Shown piece by piece: positions 26,345-38,260 of a DNA stretch of 64,000 nt (position 1 is the stretch's first letter; the number at the start of each line of letters is the position of its first letter). The notes under the pieces are model-generated. The model searched no databases, was not told where the DNA came from, and was given only the letters and a program-made list of their open reading frames with translations. Position numbers and translations under genes: made by a program. The DNA is taken from NCBI GenBank assembly GCA_964019165.1, contig OZ025267.1, positions 20,509,185-20,573,184 of the forward strand. The letters run 5' to 3'. The stretch comes from Mastigias papua (lineage: Eukaryota; Cnidaria; Scyphozoa; Rhizostomeae; Mastigiidae).

Positions 26345-28184
26345 ATGGAACTTGGACTTGGGTACTTGCCCATCATATGGAGCGCTTTTTCATTGGGCGC
26401 GCCGATGGTCGGCTATGCAGTTGCTGTATATAATAAACATGTCTTTCCATTCCTGCCGGCAATTAGTGACATTGGATCAAAAGCGCCAGAAGCGAATTTG
26501 TTCTCCATGTTAATGAACCTCTCCATAATCGCCTGTTTGTTCAACGTATACGTCCGCTATTGTCAATGTGATCTACAAATCAGACATTGCCGGGACATCA
26601 AGGATACCCTTGTGCGCTTGAACCGGACTGGGGTACTTTTTGCAGCGTTCAGCGTTCTGGGTGGAGTCATCGTCTCGAATTTTCAGTCTTCTCAGGTATT
26701 TATGCTCTTGAATTACCGTTGGCAAGGCAAGAGAGTGACGTGAAACGAAGTAGCGACATTTGATTTTATATCCTCTCAATACATTACTCTATACTAGATG
26801 CACAAATGTCACATTTGTATGATAATCAATATTTGATAACAAGCTATTAACATAATGTAGCAGTTCTCACTCCTTAAAAAAAGAATCATGGTCGTCACTG
26901 CTCACTGGACAACGACTATTAAAGAAATATACCCGAAATATAAGGCAAATTCTTTTCAAAGAAGTTAAATTGCTTCTGAAACGGCAATGTCTCGTGCAAC
27001 TTGCGAATTAGTGAATCAAATGTACATTTCTACCCTCCACTTTCATAGAACAAGAGTTGCAAGAACCAAAAAGACTTATACGAGATATTTCTAAATCGAA
27101 TTCAGCTAATAACATAACCTCCTCATTTTGTATCCAAAACTTGAATAAACTATCATAAATTCCACAGCACTTATATAAAGGCGCAAATCAGTACAAACCC
27201 AACACAGCACCCAACCCAACACAGTAAAACCAGTTTGCAACAGGAAATGTATCCGGTGGTGCAAACTCTAGACGAAACTTTACGATCTTGAAAGCAAGAA
27301 TGAAGGAGCCAAAATGAACAAGCTAGAATGAAGAAGCTATGGATAGCAGCCATAACGAAATCAGGGTTCAAATGCTGAAGGTTCATCTCATGAGGGGGGG
27401 GGGGGCTCAAAAAGAATTCTTACATTTATTATCTTCTTAACTGATTTCGAGATCAAACGCTATTTCGAAAACCAAAAAATATTTAGGTCGCTCTAAAATC
27501 AATTTTGCACTTAGGACAGGAGCTTGCAGTTGTAAAATTTAATGTCCATTGATTCCATTCCGTCCAAGTACCTTGCATGTCAAGACTCGATCATCCTGCC
27601 TAACTTGCACGTTGTACTCCGCTGGTTGCGAGTGCATACAAGACCAGCAGACCTGACTGATTTCATTCTTCCTATTGCAGGACCAGGTTTTGACCGGCAT
27701 CCACGACATCGGTGCAGTTCTACTTTTCACATTCGGTGGGTTTTACTTCTGGATTCACACAATCATGGCCTATTTAATGAAGCCCTATAGCATATACTCA
27801 AGCTGTTTGTGCCACCTGCGCCTCGTCCTTACAACAGCCATCAGCCTCTGTTCCATTGCGTTCTTCACTGCATCTGCTTACGGCTACAAAAAGTTCCTTC
27901 AAAACAACCATAACCACGAGATTGGTCAGTGGAGACCGGGAGACGGTGGCTATGTGCTGCACTTCATTGGGAACGTGTGCGAATGGATTACGCTCTTTGC
28001 ATTTGTTGGTATGTCTCTGACGTTCGTCCGCGAGTTCCAAGAGGTGTCAATTCAAATAAAGTGCAAAGAAAAGAAACCCCGTGTCGTCTCCTCTTACACT
28101 GAACTGAGTGAGTATGCCTCTTTAAAGCTGAACTCTGAGGAGAGGCATTTCTCAGATGAAGACCAAAGTCTGCCGGAGAATTGA
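26345..28184 (+). CDS. DRAM-like (DNA damage-regulated autophagy modulator) membrane protein
   Basis: Two exons, 26345-26695 and 27681-28184, join in phase 0 (CAG|GAC) to a 284-residue protein. It matches the Frag1/DRAM/Sfk1 family throughout: an N-terminal span, then VFPFLPAISDIGSKAPEANL (human DRAM proteins have a similar HVNPFLPYISDTG block), TGVLFAAFSVLGGVIVSNFQ, the HDIGAVLLF span, CHLRLVLTTAISLCS, and near the end VCEWITLFAF followed by LTFVREFQ. Six membrane spans are expected. The family acts in lysosomes or the plasma membrane and promotes autophagy in vertebrates. The protein is longer than DRAM1/DRAM2 (238 and 266 residues) because of a polar C-terminal tail ending in SDEDQSLPEN. 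Whether it is nearer DRAM1 or DRAM2 is not resolved. Confidence 0.93.
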
Positions 28185-28404
28185 ACAAATCAGCAGTAAA
28201 AAGACATCGAATTCCGTTTGACGTCATGTACAATGTTAAATTTAATATTTGGCGGTAAGCATTGACTGTATGCAATCGCAAAATGAGGTTGCGCATTCTA
28301 GGAGCAATGTAAATGGTGCTTGGGTTTCTTGAAGCCTTAATTTCCCAATTTGAGCCCCCCCCCACTCGGGGAAAAATCAAAATCTTCTCTTATTATCAGC
28401 TATA

Positions 28405-28614
28405 GCAGGGGTGGGCAATCTACGACCAGCGGGCCACAATCCCACACACAAAAGGGAGTCTTGAGGCCCGCCAGTATATAGCCCATTCTTTGTTGACTTG
28501 TACGCATTTTTAATAATTTAAATTTATCGGGTATTGACTAATGCAAATTTTCCTCAGTTTGGTTTACCTTTGGCCTACGTAACGAAAAGATTTTATGGAT
28601 CTGGCCCACCCTTA
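28405..28614. mobile_element. hAT-like MITE with AGCTATA duplication
   Basis: The left end GCAGGGGTGGGCAATC and right end GGCCCACCCTTA are imperfect inverted repeats of the CAGGGGTGGGCAA type common in hAT-derived elements. They are flanked on both sides by AGCTATA (28398-28404 and 28615-28621). Length is 210 bp, non-coding. It lies 220 bp downstream of the DRAM-like stop. Confidence 0.7.
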
Positions 28615-28621
28615 AGCTATA

Positions 28622-30186
28622 CTCTCACATGAGTGGAGTGTTGGCAGAAGAAAAGAGACCATGAAAAATCAAGATGTAGTGCCCCGATTCATTATGTCCT
28701 ATTATGTAGAATAGATTTAGGAAATATATTAAATGAGCGAGTAGTTTCATTTCCAATCCAATTGTGAGCAACTCTCCTCGCTGATGACTATTTTGGGTTT
28801 TGCTTTAAGCACAGATAGCATGAAGCAACTTTGAAACATGTTTTAGTTCTAAAAATATCTGAACAGTTGTCTTTCATTTATAAGAAACATTGTACAGAAG
28901 ACAGCAACACAATGTGACTTTCGAGGCTTACTAGCAATGCTACAAACTTGCCCGGGACTTAGGGCAAATATGTCTGGGAGCAAATTCCTCCATTAGGGAT
29001 TTAGTCCTTCGTGGTAAAAGGGACTTCAGCGTTCTAAATGATAGAAACGGATTTCGGCTCCTTATAAAAGAAACATCTAGTTCTAACAGTAGCAAACAAG
29101 ATCCTCTTTGCAGAGAGTCTCGTGCAATCTCTAAAAGCCGGGTGTTCTTCATCAATTCAATGACCCAGTTGACAAAACTAATGCTGCTAAGACCATTGGC
29201 ATTGGCAATGGTGTGTTGGTTCAAGGGAAATTTTCAATGTAGGAAAACGCAACTTCAGAATGAACTGTAAGATCAGAATGGCGAAAAAAAGAAGAGACAT
29301 TTCTTCATCTCTAAATAATGGCTAGATGTTCTTACTCATACGACAGTAATCATTATGGTGTACGAAAGTATCAATTTTCTTTTTGATTTAGTATCGATAC
29401 TTTACTTCTATCAATACTTAATTTTAGCGGAATGCCAAGCTATCGTTAAAGACGAAATGTCTTTCTGCTTTTCGTCCCTCATCTGATCTTAATGTTCAAA
29501 GTACTACAACAGATAGAATGCATTCTACTGCTTCCACATGCTCAACAACCATAGCCAAAAGACTCCAAAGGCTTAAATTCTTAATATTTATCCTTTGCCA
29601 CTTGTAGTATTTAAATGTCGTTGATTTATTGCTAAAATTTCTTTCAATAAATTTAGCATACGTTTTTTCAATGGGAAATGGTTTATACAAAGCAGGATTC
29701 GACTGCTAAAAAATAAGAAAGTTCAGTATTGGATTTTGAGACCTAAGTAGGTTAATGAATAAATATACATTTGAAATTCAAATTTCACACAAGCCTATAG
29801 TCTCCTTTGTTTAATTTTCATAGATTTCTTGTGACAATCTATGTATTTCAGTGTTGTTTATGTAGCGCCTGTCTGCCTATGTACCATTATCATATTATAC
29901 AAATTCAAAAATATTCTTGCTACGGAAGTCGTATGAAGGTTTCAATAGTAAATCACAAAAAATTTCAGAAAGCTTCTGTGGTGGGCGAAAAAACTCATAA
30001 ACAAAATGTGTATACAATTAATACAAAATTGGCATGGATGCTACCTTCCTTCTTCAATTCGGGAAATGGATAAATTTGAAAAGCGAAGAAACCGAAAGAG
30101 AAGATAACGCAATAGCTAAATATTCCATAATAGCTTCCTGGTTTCTGCAGTGGTTGGTTCAATAAATATCTATGGCTTATCGTAAT
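28622..30186. other. Intergenic region with a family 2 repeat copy
   Basis: A minus-strand open frame at 28940-29224 is unlike any family I know. A family 2 copy lies at about 29690-30070. No other feature is seen. Confidence 0.4.
29690..30070 (+). repeat. Dispersed repeat, family 2, copy 2
   Basis: It carries the family blocks in order: 'attcgactgctaaaaaa', 'ggattttgagacctaagtag', 'tttcacacaagcc', 'gcctgtctgcctatgtacc' and 'cagaaagcttctgtggtgggcgaaaaaact'. Confidence 0.55.
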
Positions 30187-30233
30187 GACAAAGACCTAAC
30201 AAGGCAGCATTGACAAAGACCTAACAAGGTATT
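30187..30233 (+). repeat. Short tandem duplication before the signal-peptide exon
   Basis: TGACAAAGACCTAACAAGG occurs twice, 24 bp apart. It lies about 80-120 bp upstream of the start codon at 30310, within the likely 5' UTR or promoter of the next gene. Confidence 0.7.
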
Positions 30234-30309
30234 GCCAAGGAAACGAAAGCAAGGGCGGATTAAATCATCTTGCCAACAACCTCATGAGACCACTAGGTCA
30301 GTAACAGCA

Positions 30310-33300
30310 ATGGCCTGGGCTGGAGTGGTTGTCTTTTTAATGGTACTTGCATCGGTTACTTTTGGTAAGTAGATTTTAATGTACAAAACATTTTCATGAC
30401 AAAGCATACAATATCACTATACCGAATATTTTTTGAATTGGAAATAAAGAAGAGAAATTTATCTTCTATACGCCCTTCTACTGGAGTACCAAGAAAATTT
30501 AGTGCTATATTGCTACCACTTCTCGGCATAATTTTTTTTATAAAGTTATATTTAAGAAAGCTGCACTCGTCTGCTCAAAAAAGTCAAGAAAGCTCAGTAC
30601 TGGATTCTGAGACCAAAGACAGTTGATAAGTTTATACAGACTTGAAATTCCAATTTTCGCACAAGCCAGTCGCCTCTTCTGCTAAATTGCATAGATTTCA
30701 CATGGCAATTAAATTACTTCAGTGTTATGTTTCTGTAGTAGTGCCCGTCTGCCAATGTAACACTGCAGTGTTACACAATCTTAAATAATCTCCCTAAGAC
30801 AGTCCGGTTTCAGGCAATTCCTAAGGAAGCCTTGAGAAAGCTTCGGTACTGAAATCATGAAAAAGCTAACAAAGTTTGAGTATAAGGCGAAAAAAGTCTA
30901 TGATAAAAAAAACATATATTTCGATCTGTTAAGCTATTATCAGGTATCACTCTCTTCAGTTCTTATATATCAGATACCATCAGCATAAACCTTATCGATG
31001 CTAAGAACAGCTTTCTCGTACAGCGTCTTTACACAGATCAATCACTGATAGTTGAATGTTGAAAACATTGCTCTAACCTCTTAGTGCTAAGACTAATGTT
31101 AAAGCCTCCAATTTCTAAAGTCAATCATTGTCCTCTACAAGGTAATGCATACCAAAGTACAATTATACAGCATTCTTTGCTTTGTGAAAAAGGGTCATGC
31201 TTCATGGCAAAATGTTTTGAAATTTCACCAAAGAGACACTTAAAATTATTGGAGAAAGATGTCGTTGTGGAAATTCGGCAGATTATAAGATTTAGAGAGC
31301 TTAATATCAGTGAATTCTTGGAAGTAATAATAATGTCAGAAAATTGAAATCTGAATTGCTCGTTTGAGATCTGAACAAAATGATAAGTCAAGACTGTCTA
31401 GAATATCTAAAGATATACAAAAACTGGTTTGAAAATGGGTTCAAGACGAGCTCAGCCATAGAATAACAACATTTTGACGCTCGAGTTTAGAACCTCAAAA
31501 AATGACACTTGAGTTTCATGGCTCTCTGAAAATTGATGACGAAATACTTCGTCAGTTCCACATCATGAACAATGACTCTTTCTATCTTACCATAGAATAT
31601 TAAATAAGAATGAAATTCCCCGAAGCCGGAAACCCAAAGGTTGTTTCTACGGATTCTGCGTTCATTCACAATAGCAATTTGTACAAACACGTTTTTTATA
31701 AGAAACAGGAGGCTCTTTTTCTACCATCTCAAACATATTCGAGCGGCTCATGTTCAATCAATTATTTGATGCTATTGAACAGTTCTTCTCACCGCTGATA
31801 GGAGGCCTTAGACAGGGATATGACATACAACACATCCTTCTAAACCTTCTATAATACTGGAAGAATAGCATTCATAAAGAGGGGCTGACAGACAAAGTTT
31901 TCACGGGTATGTCAAAACGCTTTGACAGTGTAAACTAAGATCATCTAATAGCAAAACTATATGGATATGGATTCAATTTGGATGCACTTCATCTTATAAG
32001 AAACTATATATCACAGAGACAATAGCGAGTAAAAATAAACCGCTCCTACAGCGATTGGAGAGAAATCAATATTGGAGTACCTCAAAGCTATGTCCTAGGG
32101 CCTTTATTTTGTAATATCTCTATAACCGACATTTTCATCTTTATAAATCCTACTATGATCTGCAACTATGCTGATGAAACTACTATCCTCGCATGCCATC
32201 CAAATCTTGATTCTATTGTTGGGCGCAAGCAGATGGTGCTGTAATTGGAAAATGGTTTTCTGATATCTGTTTCAAATTAAATGATAAATTTCACCTAATG
32301 ATTTTTGGCAATAAATGCACTAATGCAACAGTCACAATCGGAAATCCAAAATTCACTTAGAGCAAATATGAAAGACGGTCAGGTGTTACTTTTTGACAAG
32401 AAATTAAGCTTTAGTCAACATGTTGAAGATTTATGTAAAAAGACTAATCAAAAGCAACATGCACTTGCTCGCTTGTGTTAATACATTGATCCTGTGAAAT
32501 TAGAAATTCCAATGAATGCTTCATCTAAGTAATCCAACTATTGTCCAATTGTGTCGATATTTCATTGTAGGACAATCCATTCTAGGCTGAATAATTTACA
32601 AGACAGGGCTCTACGACTGGTTCGCAAAGTTAGTGATACAACGACAGTAACTACCCATAAGCACAGTCTGCAATTACTACTGACGGAGGTTTTCAAAGCA
32701 AAGAAAGACCTGGGCCCGTCATTCATGAGGAACATTTTCACCGAGAGGGATAGTTACTACAATTTAGGGAGTGAAAATCACTTTCTATTGCCAAAGGCAA
32801 ATACAACGATATATGGCATAGATAGTATTTATGGTCCGCATTGCCAAATGAATTTAAAAATTCTAACAAATTTTCTGAGTTCAAGAGGAAAAATAAACAA
32901 TTGAAAGGAAATACTTCCTCCTGCGGACTGTACAAAGATCATATGAAGGGTCCAAGCCATTTATGAACATTTCTTGTAACTTTTAGAAACTAGATTTGTT
33001 AATTTGTTCTTTTACTTCTTGTTGGTGGTAATTAGCTGTCAACTATTTTATGAAGCCAACTTTAAGTAAATTGCTAATAACAGTAATTATTTTTAAAAAA
33101 ATCCACCTATCACAGCTACAAATCCTACAAATCAAAAAACAGAACTACGCTACCTAAGAACTACATAAGCACTGCACGAAGTAAAACTAAGTACAACTTT
33201 ACTTTATGGCTCGTCGTGACTATTATCCTCAAAACTTTACTTTATGTTAGCTAACAAGGCTTTCTATAGGGATATTACTGCCTCATAATTATGTTTCAGA

Positions 33301-36300
33301 GACAGATTCCAGAGAAAAGCATGTGTCAGTAGACGGAGAGGACGTTGAAGCGTGTGGTACTATTCTTCTGCCATGTTTGAGTGTAAAGTATGCGGTAGAA
33401 AGTGGGAAAGTTGCAAATGAGATTAGAATACACGGAAAAGGTGCTAAGATACCCAATGCAATTTTCCATGAGTCGCAGATACAAGTAAATAGATCAGTAA
33501 AGTTCCAAGGTACATATGGCATCCCAACGATCATATCAAAGGAACAAACCCTATTTACTGTGCTCTCCAATGACACTTACAGAACAGACGTCACATTCAC
33601 AAACATCAACTTTGAAAGAATAGATAAAAAGGATGGTGTGGATGACATGGCTCTCATCTTTGTAATGAACTCGTCCTTGAACATGACACATTGTTCCTTT
33701 CTTTCAGTACCACGGCCGCTTCGTTTGCTATGTGATGAAGCCTGTGATTTCAGAATTAAAAAGATAACATTTCTGTCCCCTATAATTGCCATTCATGTGG
33801 ACGGCAGTGGAAGAATTTCAATGGGTGTGGTTGGTACTACTTTCATTGGCGACCAACAAAAATCTGAAATAGGATTTAAGTACAGAACTATCTACTCAAA
33901 CAGACTTGCACAGTCTTTCATCATTATGATGGTAAACTGCCAATTCTCTCGTTTCAAAACGGCGGTATTACTACACACCAGTGCACTATTTACATATATC
34001 AATATTATATCTTCTACTTTTCAAGAAAACAATAATCTTGAAGAATGCAATCCAGGTACTGCATCCTCGTCTGTATCAGTGGTGAACTTGTGGCCATACT
34101 CAATAGAACCAAAGCGCATAACACGACTGCTTTTTACTGCGTATGCCTGTATTTTCCGCAACAATTACGGAACAGAAGGATCTGGGATCTCAATTAGATC
34201 GCGCTACAGCAAGTTTTATGGCATCATAACGAAATCAGTATTCGAAAATAACCGCGCCTGGTATACCGGCGGTGCTGTAAGTCTCTACAACGATAATAAG
34301 TACTCCTCCAAGCTGCTAATAACTTCATCATATTTTGCGAACAACACAGTATTGAACTCTCAACATTCCTGTCCATTTATTGACGGTAAAACGAGCGGTT
34401 CAGGAGGAGCAATTTCATGTGGGAGAATGACCACAAAAAAAGAAGAAGTGTTACTAACCGTGCGAAACTCCACATTTCTATCGAATTCTGCTGTGGTCGT
34501 TGGCGGATCTATCTACGCAGTTGACTGTGTAGCAACTCTTCGAGATTCAAGTATCAATACGCGAACTCAAAACCCCCTTGCAATGACCGAGGCTATAGCC
34601 ATATCGATAACAAATGCAGGGTTTCTCTATGGTGTGAAAATTAATGTAAATGATCGCTCTCTCCAGAGATCAATTATTCGCATTGATGGAAGGGCTCTCA
34701 TAGACTTACACTCTAGCCTCTCATGTCCAATAGGAACAATAGCTGACATTACATCAGTTGGGGGTGGAGGTATATACAAGTTTATATCGCTGTATTGTTC
34801 TCTATGCGGTAGGAATGAATATAACCTCGGAGGCGGCAGCCTTAGGAAGTTACATGTGAGCAATTCGGTATGCAAGGAGTGTCCGCCCGGAGCTGAATGT
34901 CAAAATGGTATAGTAAAACCAAAGGACAACTACTGGGGATTCATTGACAAAACAACTGGCAACCTTAGTTTTGTCCAACTGCCCGTTGGCTACGGGTGTA
35001 CCAAGCAGCAATGCACTCGCTACAATTCCTGCGCAGTGTATAGAAATGGCACACTGTGTAGCGCATGTATAAAAGGCTACACAGAAAGCATTCTGTCGTC
35101 ACGATGTATACGCAATGATAGCTGCAACAAACGAGCATTCTGGACGATGGTAATCATACTCATTGCATCTTACTTGGCGTTCTTCATCTGGAAGCAGAAC
35201 CTAACGAATTTCTTGACGGGCCAGCTTTTGTGGTACAGACGTAGGAAGTACCATGGAGGTAGCTGCCAACACAACTCACCGAATCTTAATGATCAGCACT
35301 TACCGGTGACATGTGAAGCAGTAGAGTGCAAGACAGATCATAGTGCCTCATTTGTTGCTGGTATAGTAAAGATAATTTTCTACTTCTACCAAATAGAGGC
35401 TCTTTTAGACGTATATGGAAGGGAAAAGGAACTGCTGGCCAGTGTGAAAAGCTCTGTTCGCAATATTTTCAATTTTAATTTGGTTCTAAGACTACAGTCA
35501 TCTGTTTGCATAATGAGTGATATCACACCTATTGGTAATGTAATTGCGCGAAGTATATTCGTTGGCAGTGTTACAGCGACACTCATTCTACTTTACATCG
35601 CAGGTAAAGTCTTCTGCAGTAAAAACAAGGGGTGCTGTTTTATCAAGAGGTCATCGCCTGATAGCACTAAATCCTGTTTCAGCGAGAAAGTTCTAGCCGC
35701 ACTCTTCGAAGTGTGGCTCCTAAGCTATTCAACTGTCACACACAATGTCATATCGTTGCTAGATTGTAGGAAAATTGGAAATCAGCGAGTTTTGTACCTT
35801 CAGGGTGACATAGAGTGTTACCAAACATGGCAGTATGGACTCGTTGCGGCAGGACTTGCATGGATAGTGCCATTCTGGATGTATGTATGTATACTACCGA
35901 AAGCAATAAGAGATAAACGGTTGCAAGCAAGAGGTATCTTCCTTGGTTGCGTTTTCCCTATTCCACTTATCATATACTGCTTAATTACGATGAGATTGCC
36001 AAAGAATCCGGTGAGACCATGGCAGGTTGGTATTAATTCTCATGATACTACAAGTGAAAACAGTGATTGGCAAGAGGCCGGTGGAGCTCACATGAGTGAT
36101 GTCAGCCATACTGACAATGTAGTTTCTTCAGTGCGGCAAATTCTATGCGCACCTTTTAATGATGCAGTTAATTCCAGTAGCTATATATCCTGGGATGGTG
36201 TATACATATTCCGACGTTTGTTCATAGTATCAGTGTTTGTACTTGTTCATAACCCAATCTACAAGCTATATATCATACTGGCCGGGCAAATTTTCTTTCT

Positions 36301-36634
36301 CACACACCATGTCTACACGAAGCCGTACAAAGAGAAAGCACTGAACATTATGGAGACTGGATCATTGGCTTTTCTAATTATGACAAACGCAATTAACCTG
36401 TTGGCTGTATATGACTTTACAAATGGCATCACGGAGGTAGGAGAGCAGTTGCTGCTATCAAAGATCTTCGTATGGATCGAGACAATTATATACCTATTGG
36501 TACCAACACTTGTTGCAACAAGTGTTTCTATCTTGGCAATAACGAGGTTCGTCTATCTAATATTCAAGGCCACAAGAAAGGCGTTGAGAAATAAAATACA
36601 AATTTATTCCTCAAGAGTATCGATATCAAACTGA
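30310..36634 (+). CDS. Large receptor-like protein: signal peptide, beta-helix ectodomain, Cys-rich region, about 9 membrane spans
   Basis: Exon 1 (30310-30364) encodes a signal peptide, MAWAGVVVFLMVLASVTF. It ends in a GTAAGT donor and joins in phase 1 to 33300-36634, giving 1129 residues. The ectodomain (about 20-515) is a parallel beta-helix-like run with polymorphic-membrane-protein-style repeats: FENNRAWYTGGAVSL near 329, SGGAISC near 386, VVGGSIYA near 419. A Cys-rich EGF-like region follows (about 515-625: CKECPPGAECQNG, CSACIKGY). Then come about nine hydrophobic spans from residue 630 to the end, with a conserved-looking THHVYTKPYKEKALNIMETGS turn. The short tail is basic. Many N-glycosylation sites precede the first span. 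I recall similar uncharacterised proteins in large lineage-specific families of non-bilaterians and amphioxus; no function is established. A surface or adhesion/sensing role is an inference. Confidence 0.82.
30530..30910 (+). repeat. Dispersed repeat, family 2, copy 3
   Basis: It lies inside the 2.9 kb intron. The blocks match copies 1, 2 and 4: 'cgtctgctcaaaaaagt', 'ggattctgagaccaaagaca', 'tttcgcacaagcc', 'gtgcccgtctgccaatgtaac', 'gaaatcatgaaaaagct'. Confidence 0.6.
31690..32945 (+). pseudogene. Degenerate LINE reverse transcriptase (jockey/CR1-like) in an intron
   Basis: Conceptual translation across several frames gives non-LTR reverse transcriptase landmarks: a FERLMFNQLFDAIEQFF-like segment, DHLIAKLYGYGF, the GVPQ..VLGPLF loop, and the catalytic YADD site changed to YADE. 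The C-terminal part is an open stretch (32551-32904) with LNNLQDRALRLV, LTEVFKAKKDLGPSFMRNIF and ENHFLLPKA. There are many stops and shifts, so the copy is dead. It lies in the sense orientation inside the large intron of the beta-helix membrane protein gene. The 5' part of the element is missing, the usual 5' truncation. Confidence 0.88.
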
Positions 36635-37029
36635 GAACAAACAGTAATTTAAGATACAAAGGTAAATCTATAATGTTACAAAAGACGAAGTAACATTTAT
36701 AATTCCTGTAGTGTCGTGTGATAATTTTACGTCTTAAACATTATACCTAACGTATTCTCCCTTGTATTCCCGTCCTCTCTAGTATTCCCAACTTCTCCAA
36801 CAGGGCCACATTTACCAATGGGTCAACTGCGCCCAGATTCAGGTACCTCCTAATATTCCTACAGTAAGGGGGTCCCGAGCATGACTTTGAAAGTCCTATG
36901 AATTACTGTCAAAGTTCGCCTTTGTCTAAATTATCGTCTGCAAATAATGCAAAGTGTAGTTTTTGATAATATCTGAAATGCTGAAATGACATGTAAGTAC
37001 CAAACAAAAATTCTTATTGCTTGGGTGCT

Positions 37030-37370
37030 AGGTACTACAAACTATTTTATACGAATACCTACTTTTTCAATGCGCCTCAATATTCTGCTATTTTTCTAAT
37101 TTAGAGCCTAACAATATTAGCGTGTAACTGACATTTCCTGAAGAGTTGCTGAGTCGCATCATAGTGTAACGAGTTCCAGACAGGACAATTAAGTTCACTC
37201 TTTTTTTTCTCCAAAACAATTCAAATCAGTAAAAAAACTCTTAACATTGATGAAGCACGAGTCTTGCATTATTCTTAAAGTATTCTTAAATTTCAGAGAA
37301 TTTGCGCCTTGATATTCTTGTTGATTATATTCTTATAAAAAGTGTGCGATACCTTTTCATGTGATCAGAG
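37030..37370 (+). repeat. Dispersed repeat, family 3, copy 1
   Basis: It begins TATACGAATACCTA and carries 'gcgcctcaatattct', 'gatgaagcacgagtcttg', 'attcttaaatttcagagaatttg' and 'cttataaaaagtgtgcgatac'. All of these recur in order at 37855-38260 and, inverted, at 45360-45990. Confidence 0.6.
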
Positions 37371-37854
37371 AATTCTCAGGCTAAATTGTGAGGCCCTAAT
37401 CAGTTCTGAGCTCAGGGCCCCAAAGACTTAAATACGGCACTGTTTTCTAATATTTCGACATAAACTTTGACAAATGTATCCCGCCTCTCTGCCAATCCCG
37501 CATGCGGGTTTCAGGAAATAGGGTACAAAATCTATTGCAAAAAAACAAAAATTATACGATCATGTGTGGGAAGTTGTCAAGTATGCGAAATACCATCCTG
37601 CAGTCGCATATGCCGAAAAATTCTTCATTCATTTTAACAAAAGCACGGCAGAAGTTATTGCCTGCGACTGAATACAAGAGAGAAAATGGCCAATGATTCT
37701 TGAAGCTACTCCTACCTCTGTCATACGTTAACTTCTTATCTCCAACTACATCCACATTTTCCATATTTACCATTAACAGTCGGTCAAAGGGTAAAGTTAA
37801 TTGAAACACGCCTGGAGATCCATTCGTTAGGGCAGTTGATTTGACATATGCAAT

Positions 37855-38260
37855 TTTTTATACGAATACCTAAGTTCTGCTGAGCCTCAATATTCTTAAA
37901 CTTTGTTGATATTGCGCCTAAGATTATTCTAAAACTATTCATAAATTTTAGGAATTTTTTGCATTAACACTCTTAAAAATAATACTCTTATACCATAAAG
38001 TTAGAAATGGACACTCCCCAAATTTCTTTTTCAACATATCATAGCACAGTGACTTCCAGATTGTATAAGTTTTGTATAAGATCACACTAGTTTTGCTTTC
38101 TATGGAAAACTCAAATAACCAAACAATCTAACCCTTGATGAAGTTTGAGCTTTATATCAGCCCTAAATTAGGTATTCCTAAATTTCAGGGATTTGGGGCC
38201 TTAATATTCTTATAAACTATATTCCGACAAAAAAGTGTGTACTGCCTACGTCACAACCTG
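37855..38260 (+). repeat. Dispersed repeat, family 3, copy 2
   Basis: It begins with the same TATACGAATACCTA and continues 'gagcctcaatattctt', 'gatgaagtttgagcttt', 'attcctaaatttcagggatttg' and 'aaaaaagtgtgtactgcc'. Confidence 0.6.

Noticed and set aside
28940..29224. 94-codon minus-strand frame
   Set aside because: Not like any family I know, no start context or neighbours supporting it.
32551..32904. 117-codon open frame as a separate gene
   Set aside because: It is the C-terminal part of the degraded LINE reverse transcriptase, continuous with upstream fragments in other frames.
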